Shown here piece by piece: positions 34,190-41,656 of a stretch of 64,000 nt of DNA (the stretch's first letter is position 1; every line of letters begins with the position of its first letter). A program made the translations under genes and the position numbers. This DNA is from Acidiflorens sp963841945 (lineage in GTDB: Bacteria; Acidobacteriota; Terriglobia; Terriglobales; Acidobacteriaceae): positions 1 to 64,000 of the forward strand of contig CAWJFC010000023.1 in the NCBI GenBank assembly GCA_963841945.1, given 5' to 3'. The notes beneath the pieces were generated by a model. The model saw nothing but the letters and a program-made list of their open reading frames with translations, was not told where the DNA came from and ran no database searches.

Positions 34190-35023
34190 TCATTTCGTTT
34201 GATCCTTTCCCACTGTGGACGGTTCAGCCGCCGGTTCCTTGCTTTCGGCAGCCGGTTGCTCCGGCTTACTTTCAGAGTGCTCGGCTTTGTCGTCCGCTTC
34301 CGGAGGGGGAGCAAGGTATTGGACGATGATAGAGATTCGTCGATTGGAAGCATCAAGAGGATCAGTTTTGTTGCGCAAGCGCTGGTCGGCAAAGCCGCGT
34401 ACCTGGGATACCTGGTCGGCGCGCAATCCGGCCTGTTGCATCACGCGGCGCGCGGCGTTGGCGCGATCCGCCGACAGCTCCCAGTTGCTGTAATTGGCGT
34501 TTTCGCCATACGGCTTGGCATCGGTGTGCCCTTCAATGGAAACGTGGTTGGGTAGCTTCCCGAGTTCCTGCGCGAGAAGCACGACTATTTCCTTCCCGGT
34601 ATCGTTCGGAGTCGAACGCCCGCTGTCAAAGAATGTGCCTTTCTCCGACTCCAGCAATTCGATACGCAGACCTTCGGCGGTGACTGTCATTTCGATGTTC
34701 TTGCGCAGCTTCTCAAGATCGTTGATGTTGCGAATGCTCTTTTGCAGCTGTTCTTTGAGCTGAGCCATGTTCTGTTTGGTCAACTCGAAGTTTTCACCCG
34801 TGCCGTTCTGGTTGGACCCCACTTTTGTCGACGTGCCCGTAGGATCTCGAAAATAGCCACCGACCGCCTCCTGCACCGGTTTGCTGGAGCTCAGGAGCCA
34901 GAGCACGATGAAGAGCGCCATCATGGCGGTCACGAAGTCCGCGTAAGCGACCTTCCATGCGCCGCCATGGTGGCCGCCGTGGCCACCTTTCTTCTTGATA
35001 ACGATGATGGGCGGGGAGGGCAT
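34190..35023 (-). CDS. motB: Flagellar motor protein MotB
   Basis: Stator subunit that anchors the motor to peptidoglycan. The 277-residue protein has the MotB N-terminus: a Gly/His-rich start, one transmembrane helix with the proton-carrying Asp (VAYADFVTAMMALFIVLWLL), then a plug/linker with charged residues, and a C-terminal OmpA-like peptidoglycan-binding domain (HVSIEGHTDAKPYG, LSADRANAARRVM, GFADQRL...DPLDASNRRISI). The Pro/Glu tail is long. It lies downstream of motA with 56 bases between the stops/starts as annotated. Confidence 0.95.
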   Translation of the reverse strand: MPSPPIIVIKKKGGHGGHHGGAWKVAYADFVTAMMALFIVLWLLSSSKPVQEAVGGYFRDPTGTSTKVGSNQNGTGENFELTKQNMAQLKEQLQKSIRNINDLEKLRKNIEMTVTAEGLRIELLESEKGTFFDSGRSTPNDTGKEIVVLLAQELGKLPNHVSIEGHTDAKPYGENANYSNWELSADRANAARRVMQQAGLRADQVSQVRGFADQRLRNKTDPLDASNRRISIIVQYLAPPPEADDKAEHSESKPEQPAAESKEPAAEPSTVGKDQTK

Positions 35024-35079
35024 GGCAGAGTTTATTCGGAGGTCATACGCCTGCCGCCGCGCCGTCCGCGGCTCCGCCT

Positions 35080-36000
35080 TCAGCCGCAGCCGTTTCCGCG
35101 CCGGCTTCCGCGGCGGGAGCGGCTCCCGCGGCGGCCCCCTTCTACGGGGGCGCGATTCCGGCAGGCCGACTCCACTTCCTTGAAGGAAGGCCGCACGTTG
35201 CCGGGCACCACGCGGCGCCCGACTTCGACGGCCATGATGGGAGCCACGCCCTTAAGAAAGGCGATCATCACCACCCGCAACACGAGCAGGAACGCGTGTT
35301 CCTCTTCTGCGGCCTTGCCCATGCGCGAGGCGATTGGACCGACCAGTCCGTAGCAGAGCAGGATGCCGAGGAAGGTGCCGACGAGTGCCGCGGCAACTTT
35401 TTTCCCGATCTCTTCGGGCGGTCCGCCCAGGGCTCCCATGGTGATGACGACTCCCAGAACGGCGGCCACGATCCCGAGTCCGGGGAGCGCGTCGGCAGTG
35501 GTGCTGAGCGCGGCAACCGGTTCGGCCGAGCCGCTGTGGTGAACTTCCATGTCGGCATCGAGCATCTGGTCGAGATCGAAGACCTCCACGCCTCCGCTCA
35601 CCGCCATGCGCATGGTGTCGCAAACGAAGTCGCGAAGATGGTGATTGGCGAGGAAATCCTTGTATTTGGTGAAGAGCGGGCTTTTCTGCGGATCCTCGAT
35701 GTCGTTTTCGAGGGCGACCAGCCCTTCCTTGCGGGCCTTCTGTAGCAGTTCGTACATCATCTTAAGCGAGTCGATGTAGCGCTGCTTGGTGAATTTTGAC
35801 GAACCGAAAACTCCCAGGATGCCGCCAGCGATCTGTTTGAGGATGTGCAGCGGGTTGGCGATGAGGATGGTGCCTGCCGAGGCCCCGCCGATGATGATCA
35901 GTTCGGCCGGCTGCATCAGAACGCGCAGGTTCCCGTGCTCCATCAGGTAGCCGGCGGCGATGCAGCCGAAAACGACCACGATCCCGATGATCGAAAACAT
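35080..36000 (-). CDS. motA: Flagellar motor protein MotA (tail possibly frameshifted)
   Basis: Stator proton-channel subunit, partner of MotB. The 306-residue protein begins FSIIGIVVVFGCIAAGYLME, has the cytoplasmic loop with LEGLVALENDIEDP-like segment and the conserved end LPGLGIVAAVLGVVITMG, GTFLGILLCYGLVGPIA and RPSFKEVE. After that, the last 28 residues are Arg/Gly-rich (RRGSRSRRGSRRGNG) and do not look like MotA. Shifting the frame by one base in a G-run near 35137 gives an Ala-rich tail that ends at 35043, 19 bases before motB. The shift could be an indel; the core is intact either way. Confidence 0.93.
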   Translation of the reverse strand: MFSIIGIVVVFGCIAAGYLMEHGNLRVLMQPAELIIIGGASAGTILIANPLHILKQIAGGILGVFGSSKFTKQRYIDSLKMMYELLQKARKEGLVALENDIEDPQKSPLFTKYKDFLANHHLRDFVCDTMRMAVSGGVEVFDLDQMLDADMEVHHSGSAEPVAALSTTADALPGLGIVAAVLGVVITMGALGGPPEEIGKKVAAALVGTFLGILLCYGLVGPIASRMGKAAEEEHAFLLVLRVVMIAFLKGVAPIMAVEVGRRVVPGNVRPSFKEVESACRNRAPVEGGRRGSRSRRGSRRGNGCG

Positions 36001-36006
36001 AAAATC

Positions 36007-36954
36007 CTAACCTTGCTCCGCGGCTCCCGCGGTACGAGCGCGAGCCTGGGTATCTTCGATCGACATGCCAATCGCTCGTCCGGCCGCGGCGGCGTGCGTA
36101 GGTTCCAATCCATTCAGCAATTTTTCGAGTTTGTCGCCCGGTTGCGCCACCGTGTGCATCACGACTGCTTGCACGGGGAAACGGTCGCCCCACCAGCGAA
36201 CTTCCGACTTGGTGACGAGCGTCCAAGCCGTAAGTGCTGCGGCTGCGGTAGCGACTGGATTCGAAAGGGGCAACACGGCGATGAATTCATCCTCTCCCCA
36301 GCGCCCCAGAAAATTCGCAGGGTCGAGTCCATGTTGAAGCGTGTGCGCAGCGGTTCGTAGAAAGGGCACCAGAGAATGCGGCCCGTGCTTCGAGCGAAAT
36401 TCGTCGAGGCCGAGCAGGCGAATGCGAAGCAGCCCGAATTTGTGCTGGTATTGTTCCATCGCGGCCATCGATTCGGCGAGCACCGCCCGAGTCAGGCGAT
36501 GCGCCGGAACTCCGGTCATAGGGTCAAGAAATCCAAAGAATGGCAGTTCGCCCGGGTCGCGCTGCGATTCCGCATATTCCTCAAATAAAACGATGGCGCC
36601 TTCGACGGTGTCACCCCGCCGCACAATCGCCCGGCTGCGAATCGTCACCGGTACGCGGTGTCCTTCCTTGTGGAGAAAATTCGCCTTGACATGCCGCGGC
36701 TGCCCATCGCAGAGGGTCGCCCTTACCGGACAGGTGTCGCCATCCAGGGGCTGACCGAGGCGGTCGCAGGTTTCGACCATGTGATCGCTGCACACTCGAC
36801 CGACCACCTCGTGGGCAAGATGCCCAATAATGTTTTCCGCCCCGTGATTCCAAAAACGAACGCGGCAGTCGCGGTCCACGAAGTAAATGCCCACCGGCAA
36901 TTGTTCCAATGCGAGGCGGACAAATGCCGGATCTTCGAAAAAGTTGGCAGACAT
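36007..36954 (-). CDS. PAS-GGDEF protein with a degenerate GEDEF signature
   Basis: A 315-residue protein. The PAS domain is at about residues 10-125 (QLPVGIYFVDRDCRVRFWNH, then KANFLHKEGHRVPVTIRSRA). The GGDEF domain is at about 140-285 (FLDPMTGVPAHRLTRA, GRWGEDEFIAVLP). The signature reads GEDEF instead of GGDEF; the second Gly is normally needed for GTP binding, so activity is doubtful, and no RxxD inhibitory site precedes it. It may be a c-di-GMP sensor or a dead cyclase. It ends 6 bases before motA on the same strand, pointing to a role in motility. Confidence 0.85.
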   Translation of the reverse strand: MSANFFEDPAFVRLALEQLPVGIYFVDRDCRVRFWNHGAENIIGHLAHEVVGRVCSDHMVETCDRLGQPLDGDTCPVRATLCDGQPRHVKANFLHKEGHRVPVTIRSRAIVRRGDTVEGAIVLFEEYAESQRDPGELPFFGFLDPMTGVPAHRLTRAVLAESMAAMEQYQHKFGLLRIRLLGLDEFRSKHGPHSLVPFLRTAAHTLQHGLDPANFLGRWGEDEFIAVLPLSNPVATAAAALTAWTLVTKSEVRWWGDRFPVQAVVMHTVAQPGDKLEKLLNGLEPTHAAAAGRAIGMSIEDTQARARTAGAAEQG

Positions 36955-37080
36955 GTCGCGGTGCCGCTAATGGGCTCATCGGCAAATGGGGTGCGAACTT
37001 CAGAAATGCCACGCCATTGGTTGTGAATTGACCGGGGCAGGCAGGAGGAAAAGGCCCCGAGCACCGACAGTGATGAAGGA

Positions 37081-39291
37081 CTATGCAGCGGGACGCGCGG
37101 TGGCGCGTAGCAGGTGCTGCAGCGCTTCGGAATCGAAAACCGGGGGCTGGCAGGCGAAGCCTGAACATACGACCGCGAAAGAATGCCGCTCGGCGAGCGC
37201 GGGCAAATGCGGAATGGTCTCGGCCAGGACGGGCGGCAGGTTTTGCGGGACCACTTTGTCCCGATCTATGCGCAACACGGCGGTGTTCAGAGAAAATGAA
37301 CAGCGCGCCGTTCGGTACAAGTTGATGGCGGCTTCGTCGTTGCCGACGATCACCACTTGGACGTGCGGTTCGGTGAAGCGAGCGACCGCCAATCCGTAAG
37401 TTGCCGCGAAAATTCCATGCTGGCCTGCGGCGCCCGCGTAGAGTTCGAGCGTGCGCTCAGCCGCCTCGCGATAATTTGCGTCATTCGTGAAGGTGTAGAG
37501 ACGCAACAGCGCGATCGCCGCCGCTGGATTACCCGCGGGTGTCGGCGAATCCTGAAACGGCTTGCGCGGCATGCCGAGAATGCCTTGCGCAGCCGACGCG
37601 CTGCTGCCGGTCGACGCAGGGACTTTCTGTGTGTCGAAAAAGCCGCCTTGGTCTTGATCGTAGAAGCCGGCGATCATGGCATCGGCAATGGCGCGCGCGA
37701 AACGAAAGTAGCTGAGGTCGGAAGTGGCTTCGTAAGCATCAAGGCAGGCGATTATTGTAAATGCGTAATCATCGAGCACGCCCGCGGTTTCGCGGAGTTC
37801 CGAATTCGGATCGGAATAGGCGATCACGTGACGCAGGCCGGGTTGGAGCTTCGCATCGCCCTGGTCGCGGGCGTGCTCGGGTGAATGCCATCCCTCGGAC
37901 AGCAGACGGTCGAGCGTCCGCAGGCCAAAATCGCGAGCCTCTCTTATATCCAGCACATTGGCGGCGGTGAGGTAGGCTGACACGAACATCGCGTTCCATC
38001 CCACGTAAATTGTTTTGTCGACGTAAGGTGTGGGGCGCTTAAGTCGCGCGGTGTACATGTTCTTCTTTGCTGAAGCGAGCAGGTCCTCGACTTGCGTCGT
38101 CGTAAGATTCAGTCGTTGGGCGATGTCCTCGATGCCGGCTCGAATGTGGAGTACGTTCTTTGCCGGATTGTGGTGCATGTCGCCGATTTCGCGAATGTCG
38201 TAGCGCAACTCCGCCACATGCGCTTCGTCCTCGGTGAGTGCCGCGCGGGTCTCGTCGAGGGTCCAGGTGAAATAGTCGCCGTCGTCTTCCATTGAATAGT
38301 CGGCATCCTGCGAGGCGTAAAAACCGCCGTGGGCGCGGTCGCTCAGCCACTCGTCAACCCAATGAATGATGTCCCTGGCGACGTCTGCAAAAAACTCTTC
38401 GCCGGTGGCCTGGTAAGCGTGAGCGTAATTCTTCAGCAGTTCGGAATTGTCATAACTCATCTTTTCGAAATGCGGGACAATCCAGCGCTCGTCAACCGAG
38501 TAGCGGTGAAAGCCGCCGGCAAGCTGGTCGTAGACGCCGCCGCGAGCCATCTTTTCCAGGGTGTGCACGAAGATGCGGCGGAGATTTTCGTCTTCTCTTG
38601 CCGCCCTACCGTTTCGGCCGGCGCGAGCGTAGCCATGGATCACGAGATCGATCGCCGAGGGATGCGGGAATTTTGGTGCGCTCCCGAAGCCGCCGTTTTC
38701 CTCGTCAAACATTTTCATGGCCGACTCGAGGAGAGCGTCGATCACCGTGGGCGAGACACTCCCGTCACCTTTGCTGGGGGACTCGGCGCGCGCGATGGCG
38801 CTCTCGACCACCGTTGCCTGTTGCAGCACATCTGCATTTTGCTCGCGGTAGGCCTGTGAGATCGAGAGCAGGACGCGGCGGAAACTCGGGCGGCCATAAT
38901 GGTCTTGCGGCGGGAAGTAGGTGCCGCCGTAAAACGGTTTGCCGTCGGGCGTGAGAAACGCGGTCAGCGGCCATCCGCCCTGTCCAGTGAGTGCGCTGAC
39001 AGCAATCTGGTAGCGGCTGTCGATGTCGGGACGCTCGTCGCGATCGACCTTCACAGCGATGAAATTTTCGTTGACGATCTTTGCGATCTCGGGATCGTCG
39101 TAGGACTCGCGATCCATGACGTGGCACCAGTGGCACCAGACGGCGCCGACATCAAGGAGGATGGGCTTGTTCTCGCGACGCGCCGCGGCAAAGGCCTCGT
39201 CTCCCCACTCATGCCACTGGATGGGCTGATGCATGGCGGAGCGCAGGTAGGAAGAGGAGGCGCGGGCGAGGGAGTTGGACGGGGACGTCAT
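37081..39291 (-). CDS. Thioredoxin-domain YyaL-like protein (DUF255)
   Basis: A 736-residue protein. The N-terminal domain has the thioredoxin-like motif GAVWCHWCHVMDRESYDDPE (residues about 48-67), then the DUF255 core VDRDERPDID and GGWPLTAFLTPDGKPF. The long C-terminal part is a six-hairpin (alpha/alpha)6-barrel region (GGVYDQLAGGFHRYSVDERW, YVGWNAMFVSAYLTAA). Homologues are the YyaL family and human SPATA20; the reaction is unknown, but a carbohydrate-like barrel fused to a redox domain is characteristic. It starts with ATG 39291. Confidence 0.9.
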   Translation of the reverse strand: MTSPSNSLARASSSYLRSAMHQPIQWHEWGDEAFAAARRENKPILLDVGAVWCHWCHVMDRESYDDPEIAKIVNENFIAVKVDRDERPDIDSRYQIAVSALTGQGGWPLTAFLTPDGKPFYGGTYFPPQDHYGRPSFRRVLLSISQAYREQNADVLQQATVVESAIARAESPSKGDGSVSPTVIDALLESAMKMFDEENGGFGSAPKFPHPSAIDLVIHGYARAGRNGRAAREDENLRRIFVHTLEKMARGGVYDQLAGGFHRYSVDERWIVPHFEKMSYDNSELLKNYAHAYQATGEEFFADVARDIIHWVDEWLSDRAHGGFYASQDADYSMEDDGDYFTWTLDETRAALTEDEAHVAELRYDIREIGDMHHNPAKNVLHIRAGIEDIAQRLNLTTTQVEDLLASAKKNMYTARLKRPTPYVDKTIYVGWNAMFVSAYLTAANVLDIREARDFGLRTLDRLLSEGWHSPEHARDQGDAKLQPGLRHVIAYSDPNSELRETAGVLDDYAFTIIACLDAYEATSDLSYFRFARAIADAMIAGFYDQDQGGFFDTQKVPASTGSSASAAQGILGMPRKPFQDSPTPAGNPAAAIALLRLYTFTNDANYREAAERTLELYAGAAGQHGIFAATYGLAVARFTEPHVQVVIVGNDEAAINLYRTARCSFSLNTAVLRIDRDKVVPQNLPPVLAETIPHLPALAERHSFAVVCSGFACQPPVFDSEALQHLLRATARPAA

Positions 39292-39335
39292 TGAGAGAGT
39301 TTATCGTGACCAGGGGGGTGTCAAATGAATGATAT

Positions 39336-39359
39336 TACACCAAAATGGTGTACACTGGT
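39336..39359 (+). promoter_or_regulatory. Operator palindromes in front of the RHH module
   Basis: TACACCA-AAA-TGGTGTA (39336-39352) is a perfect inverted repeat, overlapped by a second palindrome GTGTACAC (39348-39355) and a half-site CTGGTG. It lies directly upstream of the RHH gene's ATG. A TACACT box at 39351 could be the -10. Autoregulation by the RHH protein is inferred. Confidence 0.75.
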
Positions 39360-39365
39360 GCCAAT

Positions 39366-39644
39366 ATGCCGAACCCAAAACGACGTGCTTCTGACTCTGC
39401 CAAACAAGTGCGCCGCAGTGTAAGCCTTCCTCCCAGAGTCGCAAAGAAGGTCCAGACCATCGCCCGGCAGCGCGCGCTCAGCGACAATCGCGTCCTGGTC
39501 GAGCTTATCGAGCAGGGGATCGAGGCGCAGCAGCAAAAGGAGCAGGCGTTTTTTCAATTAGCTGAGAAATTTCGCGCGGCCAGCGATCCAGAACAGGTGA
39601 AGCAGCTAGGCGATCAGTTGGGCCGTTTTGTGTTTGGAGAGTAG
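39366..39644 (+). CDS. Ribbon-helix-helix DNA-binding protein, antitoxin-like
   Basis: A 92-residue protein. The first half has the ribbon-helix-helix pattern: basic N-terminus, strand RRSVSLPPRVAKKVQ and helix RQRALSDNRVLVELIEQGIE. The second half (QQQKEQAFFQLAEKFRAASD...) is an acidic/Gln helix likely to contact a partner. This is typical of type II antitoxins and CopG-like regulators. The ATG at 39366 is preceded by an operator, not by a ribosome-binding site, so the transcript may be nearly leaderless. The 81-aa partner gene follows 9 bases later. Confidence 0.78.
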   Translation: MPNPKRRASDSAKQVRRSVSLPPRVAKKVQTIARQRALSDNRVLVELIEQGIEAQQQKEQAFFQLAEKFRAASDPEQVKQLGDQLGRFVFGE

Positions 39645-39653
39645 GAGCCTGGA

Positions 39654-39899
39654 ATGCTGCGAATTGAAGTCTGGGCCAGGCTTCCTGCCGCGATTCGATC
39701 TCACCTGACTGATCGCATGCACGACCGCGGCATCAGCCTGGTCGATCTCAATCAGCTTCGGATCTGGATAGAATCGAGGCCCTATGTGCCGGAAGGGCTG
39801 TGGTACAAGGATTTCGACTCGTTCAAGTTCTGCGGCGAAGGTTCGTATCCGAAAACCTTTCTTATGGCTGGCCAACCTGCGAAAGGCCAAAAGCTTTAG
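39654..39899 (+). CDS. 81-aa partner of the RHH gene, unknown (candidate toxin)
   Basis: An 81-residue protein beginning MLRIEVWARLPAAIRSHLTD, then DRGISLVDLNQLRIWIES, VPEGLWYKDFDSFKFCGEGS and YPKTFLMAGQPAKGQ. The core is a short helix pair followed by a beta-rich end. No known toxin family is recognised. AGGAG lies 8 bases before the ATG and it is separated from the RHH gene by 9 bases, so the two should be co-expressed. The arrangement DNA-binding antitoxin then small protein under an operator suggests a toxin-antitoxin module. Confidence 0.65.
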   Translation: MLRIEVWARLPAAIRSHLTDRMHDRGISLVDLNQLRIWIESRPYVPEGLWYKDFDSFKFCGEGSYPKTFLMAGQPAKGQKL

Positions 39900-39903
39900 G
39901 CCA

Positions 39904-41127
39904 CTAGTCCAGTCGGACTTCTTGCCGCCGTTCGGCTATCGCTCGCCAACCGATGCGGCTCCAGTCAATTTTCTTCCAGTCAAAACGGGTGCGTGCAATC
40001 GAGAGAATCAACATAAAAAGGAAGATCTCGATCAGCCCGCGAGTGGCCGTGCCAATTCCAACGGCGCGCTTGGGTAGCAACGAAAAGCGTCCATAGACGA
40101 ACTCGATGTGCACCCAATAGACAAGCAGGGAAGTCTTTCCAAGTTGGATGAGCGGGTTAAAGCGCACAGCCCACGCGCCAACGGTGGGCAGAGCCCACAC
40201 GGTCCATGCATACGCCAGCAGGCAGATCATCAGCAACATGCCGATGCGCATCATCAGAAAATTGGGGCTGGTATGCCAGTAGTCATAGGTCGAATAAAGC
40301 TGGATGCGGGAGTGGTCCAGGCCATACGCGATAAGAATCGCCGCGCCTCCAATCCCGGCAAACGCCGCCAGCGATGCGGCCGTGCGTTCTCGGCCCCGGT
40401 CGCTGAACAGAATGAACCCGGCCGCGAGACCCGCGAAAGCGAAGGCCGTCCAGGGAAAAATGCAGAAGAGCCAAGGCAGGGGTGCGCCGAGATTGTGGCA
40501 CCCGTTAATGTAAGACTCGAGTTCCCACGGCAGCCAAGTCGGCCGCCATGTGGTGTAGAGAGGCGGGGTAAGCAGGGAGATGAGCACGACAACGGCGAGT
40601 GCCGCGATGATGAGCCTTGCGATAGGTGGGCGCGATTCGGGAGCTTTTGCCTGACCGAAGCTCAAAACAGCTCCGCACATGAGCGCCATGAAGACCATGG
40701 ACAGCCCGATGACATTGAGAATGTCGACGCGAAACAGGTCTGTCCACGGAGCCCAGCCCCACGCAATCAGATACTCCTGCAGGCGAAAGAGCAGACCGAA
40801 GGCGATGATTTCCGCGCCGCGGCGGGCCATGGTGCGCGTGATCTGGCTGGGCATCTGATTTTTGCGAATGAGTTTGGTGGTGACGAGCGCGAAAGAGATT
40901 CCCGCCAGAAAAAGAAAAAGCGGAGCCGGAAGCGTTCCCAGGCGTTGCGACCAATGAAGCAAACTACCGTTGCGCGCTTCACCGCCCAGCCACGAATCGT
41001 AACAGTGCGTCTGGAACATCAGGACGCAGGCCAGTCCGCGCATCCAGTCAATCCAATTCAGGCGCGAGGCGTTTGCCGGGGCTAAGTTCACCGCGTGAGT
41101 GTAACCTGCGAGGCCGCTTAGGGCCAA
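39904..41127 (-). CDS. Heparan-alpha-glucosaminide N-acetyltransferase-like membrane protein
   Basis: A 407-residue protein with ten or so transmembrane helices. The N-terminus has NWIDWMRGLACVLMFQTHCYDSW (the conserved D-x-x-RG-x..M-x-x-xH pattern of HGSNAT_cat/DUF1624 acyltransferases), then LPAPLFLFLAGISFALV. The middle alternates helices; the end is basic. It probably acetylates or acylates a sugar or cell-surface compound. The TTG start at 41127 and GTG 41091 are both possible; the first 12 residues are unsupported. Confidence 0.78.
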   Translation of the reverse strand: MALSGLAGYTHAVNLAPANASRLNWIDWMRGLACVLMFQTHCYDSWLGGEARNGSLLHWSQRLGTLPAPLFLFLAGISFALVTTKLIRKNQMPSQITRTMARRGAEIIAFGLLFRLQEYLIAWGWAPWTDLFRVDILNVIGLSMVFMALMCGAVLSFGQAKAPESRPPIARLIIAALAVVVLISLLTPPLYTTWRPTWLPWELESYINGCHNLGAPLPWLFCIFPWTAFAFAGLAAGFILFSDRGRERTAASLAAFAGIGGAAILIAYGLDHSRIQLYSTYDYWHTSPNFLMMRIGMLLMICLLAYAWTVWALPTVGAWAVRFNPLIQLGKTSLLVYWVHIEFVYGRFSLLPKRAVGIGTATRGLIEIFLFMLILSIARTRFDWKKIDWSRIGWRAIAERRQEVRLD

Positions 41128-41210
41128 ATATCCAGACTAACCGTGCGTGACGATGCCACGGGCTTGCCGGTTCTGTCTCGTCGGCACGGGCCGCGCTCTA
41201 TTATGGTGCT

Positions 41211-41534
41211 CTACTTTTGGGTTGCGGCTTTGATTTCCATGACGAGGCGGTCGATGTCGGCAGGCTCGAGTTTGCCGGCGAATTTCGGCATCCGGCCTTT
41301 GCCGTTATCGATCATTGTGCGCAGGTCCCCAACCGACATGCCGGAGGTCTTTGCTGATACCAGTGATGGCCCACCGAGGCGGCGGCCCTCGGCGGTCTTG
41401 CCGTGGCATTTTGCGCAATTTTTCTGATACACCGGATCGGAGGCCACCGCGCTGGCACTGGGGTTGCGATTCTGCGCCGCGCTGAGGGTGCAACCAAGGG
41501 ACAGCACTAGAATAAGTAAATGAGCGTTTTTCAA
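41211..41534 (-). CDS. Small secreted c-type cytochrome
   Basis: A 107-residue monoheme cytochrome c. TTG 41534 has GGAG 6 bases upstream and gives a clean signal peptide (LKNAHLLILVLSLGCTLSAA). The heme site is CAKCH (NCAKCHGKTAEGRRLGGPSL), and the axial Met is likely in GRMPKFAGKL. Class I small cytochromes shuttle electrons in the periplasm. An ATG at 41564 lacks a ribosome-binding site. Confidence 0.82.
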   Translation of the reverse strand: MKNAHLLILVLSLGCTLSAAQNRNPSASAVASDPVYQKNCAKCHGKTAEGRRLGGPSLVSAKTSGMSVGDLRTMIDNGKGRMPKFAGKLEPADIDRLVMEIKAATQK

Positions 41535-41656
41535 GAAGGCTCCGCGAGAACACGTTATGAGCATCAAACCGATTGGATGCGCCGGAGCAAAAGGTTCGTT
41601 GTTCGCGGCGGCTGCCATGCTAGCATTTCCCAAAGAGCGTTACATCCGGGTACATT

